From JBFKPQ01 sp041628225 (GTDB taxonomy: Bacteria; Actinomycetota; Acidimicrobiia; Spongiisociales; JAENVV01), in contig JBFKPQ010000154.1 of NCBI GenBank assembly GCA_041628225.1, positions 1 through 5,716 on the forward strand: a DNA stretch of 5,716 nt. Direction: 5' to 3'. Below, one piece after another: positions 1 through 5,716 of the stretch (positions are counted from its first letter, which is position 1; each line of letters opens with the position of its first letter). The notes under the pieces are model-generated. The model ran no database searches. It saw only the letters and a list, made by a program, of their open reading frames with translations, and was not told where the DNA came from. A program made the translations under genes and the position numbers.

Positions 1-1
1 C

Positions 2-1096
2 GCCCGATTCGAACGCGCCTTCGGCGACGTCGGACTGACGTATGCGGCCAAGGCCTTTTGGTGCGTGTCCCTCGCAGAGCTGATCGCCGGGACCCGGTGG
101 CTCGTCGACGTGGTGTCCGAGGGTGAGCGCGCTGTGGCGGCTGCCGGTGGAATCGGTCCCTCGCGTCAGGTGGTCCACGGCAACGTGAAGACAGATCGTG
201 AACTCGAGGCCGCCATCGCCGATGGTGTGCACCGGCTCGTGGTCGACGGCACCGATGAGATGCGCCGACTGGTCGCGGTGGCGGCGGGCCGTCCGGTCGA
301 CGTTCTGCTCCGCCTGAATGTCGATGTGGCGGCCGACACCCACCCCAAGATCCGCACGACCGGAGCGGCTGCCCAGTTCGGTATGACGGTCGAACAAGCC
401 GACGACGCCCTCGCCCAGGTGGTCGACGGCATCACCGTCCGCGGTGTCCACGTGCACATCGGCAGCCAGCTGCGTCAACCCCGTCTGCATGCCGAGGCAT
501 TGACCGCGATCGGGCACTTCGTCGAGGGTCGGCGCGACCGGTTCTCTGAGGTCTACGACCTCGACGTGGGCGGAGGATTCCCCGTGGCCTACCTGCGTTC
601 CGACGTCGTGCCGCCGATCGAGGCGTTCGCCGATGCCATTCTGGAGGCTTGTTCCGAGTTCCCGAACGCGAGGCTGATCGTGGAGCCCGGCAGGTCGGTT
701 GTGGCCAATGCCGGGGTCTCCCTCTATTCCGTGGTGTCCCGGAAAGAGGCCAATCCGCCCTTCTTGGCGGTCGACGGCGGATTGTCGGACAACCCGCGTC
801 CGTCGATGTACGGCGCCGGCTACGAGATGGTGCTGGCCAACGCTCCGACCGATCCACACGACAGCCCGTTCCGGGTCGTCGGTCGACACTGCGAGACCGG
901 TGACCAGTTGGGCGAAGCCCTCCTCCCGTCCGGCGCGGCCGCCGGCGACCTGCTCGTGATGGCCGCCACGGGCGCCTATGGGTTCTCGATGTCGAGTCGG
1001 TACAACCTGTTGCCCCGTCGACCGGTCGTCTTCGTGGCAGACGGGGAGTTCGAGGTGGTGGTCCCCGGCGAGACGCTCGACGATCTCGTGCGCTGA
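2..1096 (+). CDS. lysA: Diaminopimelate decarboxylase, 5'-truncated by the window edge
   Basis: PLP-dependent fold-type III decarboxylase that converts meso-2,6-diaminopimelate to L-lysine plus CO2, the last step of lysine synthesis, in the cytoplasm. The frame is open from base 2 to the TGA at 1094-1096 (364 codons visible). A GTG at 65 could be taken as the start but is wrong: upstream codons read YAAKA, with the PLP Schiff-base lysine at bases 50-52. About 40-60 residues are probably missing at left. Family motifs follow in order: HGNVKT (usually HGNNKS), HVHIGSQ (about 449-469), the phosphate-binding GGGF loop, EPGR (683-694), catalytic CETGD (890-904; usually CESGD) and GAYGFSMSSRYN ending in the PLP-site Tyr-Asn near 1001. 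The C-terminal GETLDDL resembles the usual RRETxxDL but lacks the arginine before ET. The GGGFPV loop recalls ornithine/arginine decarboxylases, but the CETGD and GAYG blocks and the threonine-gene neighbours favour LysA. Probably the upstream member of an operon with hom and thrC. Confidence 0.93.
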   Translation, partial: ARFERAFGDVGLTYAAKAFWCVSLAELIAGTRWLVDVVSEGERAVAAAGGIGPSRQVVHGNVKTDRELEAAIADGVHRLVVDGTDEMRRLVAVAAGRPVDVLLRLNVDVAADTHPKIRTTGAAAQFGMTVEQADDALAQVVDGITVRGVHVHIGSQLRQPRLHAEALTAIGHFVEGRRDRFSEVYDLDVGGGFPVAYLRSDVVPPIEAFADAILEACSEFPNARLIVEPGRSVVANAGVSLYSVVSRKEANPPFLAVDGGLSDNPRPSMYGAGYEMVLANAPTDPHDSPFRVVGRHCETGDQLGEALLPSGAAAGDLLVMAATGAYGFSMSSRYNLLPRRPVVFVADGEFEVVVPGETLDDLVR

Positions 1097-1100
1097 GGCG

Positions 1101-1122
1101 CTGACTATCGTCCTTCGGTCAG
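1101..1122 (+). other. Small inverted repeat between lysA and hom
   Basis: CTGAC at 1101-1105 is matched by GTCAG at 1118-1122 around a 12-base loop, giving a 5-bp stem in the 38-base lysA-hom gap. No T-tract follows; the next bases lead straight into the hom ribosome-binding site. It could be a minor intercistronic mRNA stem, but a stem this short may arise by chance. I do not call it a terminator. Confidence 0.2.
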
Positions 1123-1126
1123 TTGC

Positions 1127-1131
1127 GGAGG
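1127..1131 (+). promoter_or_regulatory. Shine-Dalgarno site of hom (decides the start)
   Basis: GGAGG lies 3 bases before the ATG at 1135. The spacing is short but usable. An in-frame TTG at 1123 would add four residues but has no purine-rich site before it. The ATG also places the NAD(P)-binding beta strand directly at the N-terminus, as is usual for this family, so the ATG is preferred. Confidence 0.7.
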
Positions 1132-1134
1132 ATC

Positions 1135-2421
1135 ATGTCCACGATCGGAATCGGGATACTCGGAGGCGGAACCGTCGGCGGTTCGCTGGCGCGTCGTCTC
1201 CTCGAAGAGCACGAGGTCATCGGCGCCAAAGCGGGCCTCGATCTCGCGTTGCGCAGGGTGGCGGTCCGCGATCTCGTCAAAGAGCGTCCGTTTCCGGCGC
1301 CCGACGGCATGCTCACCGATGACCCGTTCGCAGTGGTCACCGACCCTACGGTCGACCTCGTCGTAGAGCTCATGGGAGGTATCGATCCGGCCTTCGAACT
1401 GGTCGTCGCCGCCCTCGAGGCAGGCAAGCCGGTCGTGACCGCCAACAAGGAACTCATAGCCGCCCGCGGGCCGGACCTGTTCGATGCGGCCGCCACCGGC
1501 GGTGTCTCCCTGTTGTTCGAAGCCGCCGTGGGTGGAGGCATCCCAATCATCCGCCCGCTGTCCCAGTCGCTGGCGGGGGAGCGGGTGTCGCGAGTGCTCG
1601 GCATCGTCAACGGCACCACCAATTACATCCTCACCGAGATGGCGGACAACGACTTGCCCTACGCAACCGCCCTCGAGGAGGCGCAGATGCTGGGGTTCGC
1701 AGAGGCCGACCCGACGGCCGACGTCTCGGGAGGCGATGCCGCCTCGAAGGCAGCCATCCTGGCGTCGCTGGCGTTCGGGACCTGGGTGGAGTCGGCCTCG
1801 GTGTTCCGCGAGGGCATCGACGCCCTCGACGCGGACGACCTGCGGTTCGCCGCCGATCTGGGCTATTCCGTCAAGCTGCTCGCCATCGCCGAGGTGGTGG
1901 GCAGCGGTTTCTGCGTACGGGTCCATCCCACCATGGTGCCGAAGGAGCATCCGTTGGCGTCGGTGCGAGGACCGCAGAATGCCATCTACCTCGAAGGTCC
2001 CGCCATCGGTCAGCTGATGTTCTCTGGCCCGGGCGCCGGCGGCGACCCGACGGCCACCGCGGTCCTGGGCGACGTGATCGACGCGGGCCGGGAGTTGCTC
2101 GCCGGCGCTCCGGTGTCTCCGAAGGTGCGGTTCCAGCCGGGCAACCTGGTGGATTTCGCCGAGGCGCCCACCAAGTGGTATCTGCGGCTCGAGGTCGAGG
2201 ACGCACCCGGGGTACTGGCCGCGGTGGCGGGTGTCTTTGGCGACCATGGCGTCAGCATCGCCTCGGTCTGGCAGGACGGCCGCGGAACCGACGCCACGCT
2301 CCTGTTGGTGACGCACGACGCCCCTGAGGCTTCGCTGCGCGCCGCCGCCGCCAGCCTCCTCGATCTCGAGGCGGTCACGCAGGTCGCGGCCACGATCCGC
2401 GTGTACAGCGATGAGCCCTGA
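1135..2421 (+). CDS. hom: Homoserine dehydrogenase, monofunctional, with C-terminal ACT domain
   Basis: Reduces L-aspartate 4-semialdehyde to L-homoserine with NAD(P)H, the branch point towards threonine and methionine; cytoplasmic. The 428 residues are a normal length for the stand-alone ACT-containing type, and no aspartokinase domain is fused. The Rossmann loop GxGxxG is at residues 10-15 (GGGTVG). ELMGG is followed by ANKEL with the conserved lysine K105, then EAAVGGGIP and NGTTNYIL. The catalytic block FAEADPTADVSGGDAASK gives E190, D196, D201 and K205, which align with yeast E208, D214, D219 and K223. From about residue 346 an ACT domain (WYLRLEVEDAPGVLA, then GVFGDHGVSI) follows; in related enzymes it mediates feedback inhibition by threonine, so the same is likely here. 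The last 11 bases overlap the start of thrC. The start is chosen on the GGAGG at 1127-1131. Confidence 0.96.
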   Translation: MSTIGIGILGGGTVGGSLARRLLEEHEVIGAKAGLDLALRRVAVRDLVKERPFPAPDGMLTDDPFAVVTDPTVDLVVELMGGIDPAFELVVAALEAGKPVVTANKELIAARGPDLFDAAATGGVSLLFEAAVGGGIPIIRPLSQSLAGERVSRVLGIVNGTTNYILTEMADNDLPYATALEEAQMLGFAEADPTADVSGGDAASKAAILASLAFGTWVESASVFREGIDALDADDLRFAADLGYSVKLLAIAEVVGSGFCVRVHPTMVPKEHPLASVRGPQNAIYLEGPAIGQLMFSGPGAGGDPTATAVLGDVIDAGRELLAGAPVSPKVRFQPGNLVDFAEAPTKWYLRLEVEDAPGVLAAVAGVFGDHGVSIASVWQDGRGTDATLLLVTHDAPEASLRAAAASLLDLEAVTQVAATIRVYSDEP

Positions 2422-3817
2422 GCCGGTCACCTACGTCTCGACGCGGGGAGAGGCCGCACCGGTCGACTTCGGAACAGCCATGCTCGACGGCCTCGCACCG
2501 GACGGCGGCTTGTACGTCCCCCAGACCTGGCCGACCTTTGCCACCGATGAGCTCTCCGCCCTCGCCGGACTGCCGTATCACGCCGTCGTGGCGGCGGTGG
2601 CGGCACGCCTGATCGGAGACACGTTCGGCCGCACCGAACTCGTGGAACTCACCGAGGCAGCGTACGCCGGATTCGCACATCCCGAGGTCGCGCCGCTCGT
2701 ACCGCTGGGCGATGACGAGCATCTCCTCGAGCTCTTCTGGGGTCCGACGCTCTCGTTCAAGGACTACGCCCTGCAGCTGCTGGCCAGGTTCATGGACCGG
2801 CTCCTCACGGCTCAGGGGCGGCGGCTGACCATCGTCGGAGCGACGTCGGGTGACACCGGCTCGGCCGCCATCGAAGCGCTCCGGGACCGTCCTTCGATGG
2901 ACGTCGTCATTCTGCATCCCGCCGGCCGAGTGTCCGAGGTTCAGCGGCGTCAGATGACCACCGTCGATGCGCCGAACGTGCACAACGTCGCCATCGAAGG
3001 AACGTTCGACGACTGCCAGGATCTCGTCAAGGCGATGTTCGCCGACGCATCGTTCCGAGACGATTTCTCGTTGTCGGCCGTGAACTCCATCAACTTCGGT
3101 CGGATCACCGCCCAGATCGCCTACTACTTGTGGTCGGTGCTGCGATTGGAGGCACTGGAGTCGGGTGTGTCGTTCGCCGTGCCGACGGGCAACTTCGGCA
3201 ACGTGTATGCCGGGTACGCGGCGCGGGCGATGGGTGTACCCGTCCGGTCGCTCATCATCGGCAACAACCAGAACAACGGACTCACCCGGTTGTTCCTGAC
3301 CGGGACGCTCGCCCTCTCCGAGGTCGTGCCGACCACGAGTCCGGCCATGGACATCCAGGTTCCGTCGAACCTCGAACGGCTGCTCTACGACCTGGGGGGC
3401 CGACGCGGTGCCGCCACCAACACGATGATGGAGGAGTTCCGAGCGCGCGGCATGCTGAACGTACCGCGCGCCGACCTCGCCAAGGTCGCCGGTGTCTTTC
3501 GCTCCGCCTGGATGTCCGACGAAGCGGTCGAGGGCTACCTCGGCCAGGTCTATCGCGACACCGGACTGCTCATCGATCCCCACACGACCATCGGGTTGGC
3601 CGCCGGTCGTATTCGCCACGATTTCTCCGCCGTACCGCTCGTGGCCATCGCCACGGCCCATCCAGCCAAGTTCCCCGACGTTGTGGAGCGTGCCACCGGA
3701 ATCGTCCCTGCGTTGCCGGAGCATCTGGCCGACTTGTTCGACCGCCGCGAGCGGTTCGTGACCCTTCCCAGTGATCTGGGGACGGTGCAACAGCACGTCG
3801 CAGCGGTCGCCGGCTGA
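2411..3817 (+). CDS. thrC: Threonine synthase, long form
   Basis: PLP-dependent beta/gamma-replacement enzyme that converts O-phospho-L-homoserine and water to L-threonine and phosphate; cytoplasmic. The 468 residues match the long form (as in E. coli, Corynebacterium glutamicum and yeast), not the roughly 350-360-residue form of Mycobacterium and Bacillus. The N-terminus has the typical YVSTRGE and LAPDGGLYVP. The PLP lysine is K117 in LSFKDYA, and the TSGDTGSAA block at residues 145-153 binds phosphate. NSINFGRI (225-232), PTGNFGN (258-264), NNQNNGLTR, SPAMDIQVPSNLER, DPHTTIG and TAHPAKFP complete the signature. The ATG lies inside hom (11-base overlap) and has no clear Shine-Dalgarno site, so translation is probably coupled to hom. 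A later ATG at 2480 would remove the conserved N-terminus. The usual partner gene thrB is not beside it. No terminator is visible after the stop; the rho promoter begins 6 bases later. Confidence 0.96.
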   Translation: MSPEPVTYVSTRGEAAPVDFGTAMLDGLAPDGGLYVPQTWPTFATDELSALAGLPYHAVVAAVAARLIGDTFGRTELVELTEAAYAGFAHPEVAPLVPLGDDEHLLELFWGPTLSFKDYALQLLARFMDRLLTAQGRRLTIVGATSGDTGSAAIEALRDRPSMDVVILHPAGRVSEVQRRQMTTVDAPNVHNVAIEGTFDDCQDLVKAMFADASFRDDFSLSAVNSINFGRITAQIAYYLWSVLRLEALESGVSFAVPTGNFGNVYAGYAARAMGVPVRSLIIGNNQNNGLTRLFLTGTLALSEVVPTTSPAMDIQVPSNLERLLYDLGGRRGAATNTMMEEFRARGMLNVPRADLAKVAGVFRSAWMSDEAVEGYLGQVYRDTGLLIDPHTTIGLAAGRIRHDFSAVPLVAIATAHPAKFPDVVERATGIVPALPEHLADLFDRRERFVTLPSDLGTVQQHVAAVAG

Positions 3818-3823
3818 TCCGGC

Positions 3824-3851
3824 TTGGAAAATCGGCGATAGCGGCTACAAT
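3824..3851 (+). promoter_or_regulatory. Predicted promoter of rho
   Basis: TTGGAA at 3824-3829 (4 of 6 against TTGACA) and TACAAT at 3846-3851 (5 of 6 against TATAAT) are separated by 16 bases. In this GC-rich sequence an AT-rich -10 of that quality stands out. It starts 6 bases after the thrC stop, as expected for an independent rho transcription unit. Predicted transcription starts near 3857-3860, giving a leader of about 150 bases. Not experimentally confirmed. Confidence 0.65.
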
Positions 3852-3858
3852 GTGGCTC

Positions 3859-3877
3859 GCACGCCGATCCTGCGTGC
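3859..3877 (+). other. Hairpin at predicted 5' end of the rho leader RNA
   Basis: GCACGC at 3859-3864 pairs perfectly with GCGTGC at 3872-3877 around a 7-base loop (CGATCCT). It begins almost exactly where transcription from the predicted promoter would start, so the transcript may carry a stable 5' stem, which often protects RNA from 5'-end-dependent decay. No T-run follows, so it does not look like an intrinsic terminator of thrC. Confidence 0.45.
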
Positions 3878-3923
3878 ACCTCCACCGGCCCATCGCCACA
3901 CGCTGGCGCTCATCGTCGCCCCC
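3878..3923 (+). promoter_or_regulatory. C-rich, G-poor segment of the rho leader, possible Rho-binding (rut-like) site
   Basis: By my count these 46 bases hold 25 C, 9 G, 6 A and 6 T, a C-over-G excess that departs from the balanced GC-rich coding sequence around it. Rho loads on C-rich, weakly structured RNA, and rho of E. coli is known to be autoregulated by Rho-dependent termination in its leader. That this segment serves the same purpose is inference. Further down, GGGG at 3957-3960 can pair with CCCC at 3965-3968, a weak stem between this segment and the ribosome-binding site. Confidence 0.25.
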
Positions 3924-4001
3924 GGGCGCTTCGAAAGGGCCAGGAACACGGATAGTGGGGGCATCCCCTCCAGACATACCTTCTCAGCCAACGGAGGCCG
4001 A

Positions 4002-4006
4002 AAGGA
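4002..4006 (+). promoter_or_regulatory. Shine-Dalgarno site of rho (decides the start)
   Basis: AAGGA ends 4 bases before the ATG at 4011; a second purine run, GGAGG, lies at 3993-3997. The reading frame is open further upstream to 3771, inside thrC, but that part has no family resemblance and overlaps the promoter. The ATG at 4011 is followed at once by the conserved Rho N-domain. Confidence 0.75.
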
Positions 4007-4010
4007 AGCC

Positions 4011-5639
4011 ATGACGAGTCGTGCCGACCTGCAGAAGAAGTCCATCCAAGACCTGCGTGACATCGCAGCCGCCGTCGGCATCGAGACCGACGGACTCCAA
4101 AAGGCGAAGCTGATCGGCGCGCTCTTGGCGGCAGACGGTATCGAAACCACCGAAGAACCCGCCCCGGTCGACCTCCCGGCCGCATCGGTCAAGGTCGATG
4201 AGCGCATGGGCTCGGCCGATGGCGAGGCCGCCGACGACGCCAAGGCCGCTACCCCGAAGGACAGCGGTGACGACACGTCCGGTGACGACACGTCCGGCGA
4301 CGGTGAGTCGGGAGACGACGAAGCTGGGGACGCCGAGAACGACGCCAAGGAGGACGCCAAGCCCGAAGGCCGCGAGGGCGGGCAGAGGGATGGCGAACGG
4401 CGCGACGGCGGTGTTCGCAGCGACGGCGACGACGACAATCAGGGGAATCGCCGCCGGAAGCGGCGCCGTGGCGGCCGGAGCGGTGGCGGCGGTGGCGGCC
4501 AGCATCAACAGGACATCCCCGAGTCGGAGATGGAGGTCCGCGAAGGATTGCTGGACGTTCTCCCCGAGGGCTACGGGTTCCTCCGATGCACCGGCTACGT
4601 CCCGGGAGAGAAGGACGTCTACGTGTCGGCGGGCCAGATCCGCAAGTTCGGACTGCGTCGGGGCGATCAAGTGGTCGGGCCGGTGCGTCCGCCACGATCG
4701 CAGGAGAAGTTCGCGGCCATCACCCGCATCGAGTCGGTCAATGGCATGGACATCGAGACGGCTCGCAAGCGTCCCAAGTTCGAGAAGCTGACCCCACTGT
4801 TCCCGGACGAGCGGCTCCGCCTCGAGATCGAAGGTCGTCCGGACATGGTCCTGACGCGGATCATCGACCTCATCGCCCCGATCGGCAAAGGTCAGCGTGG
4901 TCTCATCGTGTCGCCTCCCAAGGCCGGCAAGACGACGGTGCTCAAGGAAATCGCCCAGGCGATTTCGACCAACAACCCCGAGTGTTATCTCATGGTCGTG
5001 CTCGTCGACGAGCGACCCGAAGAGGTCACCGACATGCAGCGGTCGGTGAAGGGCGAGGTCATCTACTCGACCTTCGACCGTCCCGCCGAGGAGCACACTC
5101 AGGTGTCCGAGCTGGCCATCCAGCGGGCCCGCCGTCTCGTCGAGATGGGCACCGACGTCGTCATCCTGCTCGACTCGATCACCCGGCTGGCGCGTGCCCA
5201 CAACCTGGCCACGCCCGCTTCGGGCCGCATCCTGTCCGGTGGTGTCGACTCCACGGCGCTCTACCCGCCGAAGCGGTTCTTCGGCGCGGCTCGTAACATC
5301 GAGGAGGGCGGCAGCCTCACGATCCTCGGGACGGCGCTCGTCGAGACCGGTTCGAAGATGGACGAGGTGATCTTCGAAGAGTTCAAGGGCACCGGAAACA
5401 TGGAGCTGCGCCTCGATCGCCGCCTCGCCGACAAGCGCATCTATCCGGCCATCGACATCGAGTCGTCGGGAACACGTCGCGAAGAATTGTTGTTCGACCG
5501 TAGCGAGCTCGCCCAGGTGTGGAAGCTCCGGCGGGTCTTGCTGGCCCTCGAGTCCGGCCCGGCCCTCGAGCTGCTCATCGACCGCCTCAAGAGCGCCAAG
5601 TCCAACGGTGAGTTCCTGGCCGAAGTCGCCAAGAGTTGA
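4011..5639 (+). CDS. rho: Transcription termination factor Rho, with charged low-complexity insertion
   Basis: Hexameric RNA-dependent ATPase/helicase that loads on C-rich nascent RNA and releases RNA polymerase. It is 542 residues long against about 419 in E. coli; the extra length is an insertion typical of GC-rich Gram-positive Rho. Residues 2 to about 42 form the SAP-like Rho N-domain (DLQKKSIQDLRDIAAA). Residues about 45-172 are low complexity: first acidic, with GDxxx repeats at 86-110, then basic with RRRKRRR at 147-153 and a GGRSGGGGGG tract. The cold-shock-like RNA-binding domain spans about 177-245 (GLLDVLPEGYGFLR). The ATPase core carries Walker A PPKAGKTT at 302-309 and Walker B VVILLD ending at D388, followed by SITRLARAHN. 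The secondary RNA-binding loops (Q-loop SGGVDSTAL; R-loop region ETGSKMDEVIFEEFKGTGN) and SGTRREELL look intact, so the enzyme should be active. It has its own predicted promoter and is followed after 40 bases by rpmE. Confidence 0.97.
   Translation: MTSRADLQKKSIQDLRDIAAAVGIETDGLQKAKLIGALLAADGIETTEEPAPVDLPAASVKVDERMGSADGEAADDAKAATPKDSGDDTSGDDTSGDGESGDDEAGDAENDAKEDAKPEGREGGQRDGERRDGGVRSDGDDDNQGNRRRKRRRGGRSGGGGGGQHQQDIPESEMEVREGLLDVLPEGYGFLRCTGYVPGEKDVYVSAGQIRKFGLRRGDQVVGPVRPPRSQEKFAAITRIESVNGMDIETARKRPKFEKLTPLFPDERLRLEIEGRPDMVLTRIIDLIAPIGKGQRGLIVSPPKAGKTTVLKEIAQAISTNNPECYLMVVLVDERPEEVTDMQRSVKGEVIYSTFDRPAEEHTQVSELAIQRARRLVEMGTDVVILLDSITRLARAHNLATPASGRILSGGVDSTALYPPKRFFGAARNIEEGGSLTILGTALVETGSKMDEVIFEEFKGTGNMELRLDRRLADKRIYPAIDIESSGTRREELLFDRSELAQVWKLRRVLLALESGPALELLIDRLKSAKSNGEFLAEVAKS
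4266..4340 (+). repeat. 15-base tandem repeat inside rho
   Basis: Two identical copies of GGTGACGACACGTCC (4266-4280 and 4281-4295) are followed in phase by three diverged units at 4296-4310, 4311-4325 and 4326-4340. They encode GDDTS, GDDTS, GDGES, GDDEA and GDAEN, the acidic half of the Rho insertion. A shorter echo follows, with GACGCCAAG at 4341-4349 and again at 4353-4361. The unit length is a multiple of three, so copy-number change would keep the frame. Confidence 0.85.
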
Positions 5640-5640
5640 C

Positions 5641-5663
5641 GGCCCAGGCATACTGGCGGGGCC
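5641..5663 (+). other. Possible small hairpin between rho and rpmE
   Basis: GGCCC at 5641-5645 is complementary to GGGCC at 5659-5663. Alternatively CCAG at 5644-5647 can pair with CTGG at 5653-5656 around a 5-base loop. No T-tract follows and the rpmE ribosome-binding site starts 3 bases later. It is unlikely to be a terminator. It could influence rpmE translation; L31 is known to autoregulate through its mRNA leader in E. coli, but nothing here shows that. Confidence 0.2.
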
Positions 5664-5679
5664 ACAAGGAGACAGATCA

Positions 5680-5716
5680 ATGAAGACCGGGATCCACCCC
5701 GACTACATGGAAACCA
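5680..5716 (+). CDS. rpmE: 50S ribosomal protein L31, 3'-truncated by the window edge
   Basis: Only 12 codons are visible, reading MKTGIHPDYMET. This matches the L31 N-terminus (M-K-x-x-I-H-P-x-Y, as in E. coli MKKDIHPKY). A strong Shine-Dalgarno site, AAGGAG at 5666-5671, lies 8 bases before the ATG. L31 is a small protein of the large ribosomal subunit that contributes to the bridge with the 30S subunit. Its place just after rho is a well-known conserved order (rho-rpmE-prfA) and supports the call. The cysteines that would separate the zinc-binding from the zinc-free paralogue lie beyond the right edge, so the type cannot be decided. Confidence 0.85.
   Translation, partial: MKTGIHPDYMET

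Noticed and set aside
65..67. GTG as the start of lysA
   Set aside because: The codons before it, in the same open frame, encode YAAKA with the PLP lysine at 50-52, so the gene must begin left of the window.
1101..1122. Terminator between lysA and hom
   Set aside because: A 5-bp stem with a 12-base loop and no T-tract is too weak, and the gene spacing and pathway logic favour co-transcription.
1105..2430. Long open frame on the - strand covering hom (441 codons)
   Set aside because: It mirrors hom exactly and is explained by GC-rich third codon positions, which remove stop codons on the opposite strand. Its product is Arg/Gly/His-rich with no recognisable motif.
2375..3796. Long open frame on the - strand covering thrC (473 codons)
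   Set aside because: Same artefact of codon bias. It shows no family motif, while the + strand protein is unmistakable threonine synthase.
3771..4010. Upstream extension of the rho reading frame into thrC
   Set aside because: It would overlap the thrC end and the predicted promoter, shows no Rho-family residues, and a good ribosome-binding site with an ATG is present at 4011.
3984..5651. Long open frame on the - strand covering all of rho (555 codons)
   Set aside because: It spans the whole gene as expected from codon bias. The hydrophobic Ala/Val-rich stretch in it is the complement of the acidic repeat of rho, not a genuine membrane segment.
5649..5654. CATACT as a -10 element for rpmE
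   Set aside because: It matches TATAAT at only 4 positions, and the one TTGACG nearby (5636-5641) is far too close to be its -35.
5641..5663. Intrinsic terminator after rho
   Set aside because: The possible stem is short or bulged, has no T-tract after it, and the rpmE ribosome-binding site follows within 3 bases.

Overview
The window is a GC-rich, densely coded stretch with every gene on the + strand. The order is lysA (5' end cut off), hom, thrC, rho, rpmE (3' end cut off). It closely resembles the argS-lysA-hom-thrC-thrB-rho-rpmE-prfA neighbourhood known from Actinomycetota such as Mycobacterium and Streptomyces. The high GC content, the actinobacterial-style LysA C-terminus and the long acidic/Arg-Gly-rich insertion in Rho all point to an actinobacterium. 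A deep branch such as Acidimicrobiia is possible, but I infer this only from the mix of features and cannot place it from the sequence alone.

Region by region: bases 2-1096 hold most of diaminopimelate decarboxylase (last step of lysine synthesis). The gene runs in from the left edge, and its PLP-binding lysine lies at bases 50-52, before any usable start codon in the window. After a 38-base gap with a small inverted repeat comes monofunctional homoserine dehydrogenase with a C-terminal ACT domain (1135-2421). It overlaps threonine synthase (2411-3817) by 11 bases. Together these form an aspartate-family amino-acid cluster, very probably one operon. Homoserine kinase (thrB), which supplies the substrate of ThrC and normally lies just downstream in relatives, is missing: rho follows directly.

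Bases 3818-4010 contain a recognisable sigma-70-type promoter (TTGGAA, 16 bases, TACAAT). A leader of roughly 150 bases follows, with a perfect 6-bp hairpin near its predicted 5' end, a C-rich G-poor stretch and a good Shine-Dalgarno site before rho. Transcription termination factor Rho (4011-5639, 542 residues) has the SAP-like N-domain, a charged low-complexity insertion that includes a 15-base tandem repeat, the RNA-binding cold-shock-like domain and the ATPase core. Forty bases later rpmE (ribosomal protein L31) begins and runs off the right edge.

I see no mobile element, CRISPR array, tRNA, rRNA or defence-like module. This is mainly a housekeeping region. The points worth a second look are the missing thrB next to a long-form ThrC, the possible autoregulatory rho leader (with a possible tiny leader ORF), and the charge-segregated repeat insertion in Rho.
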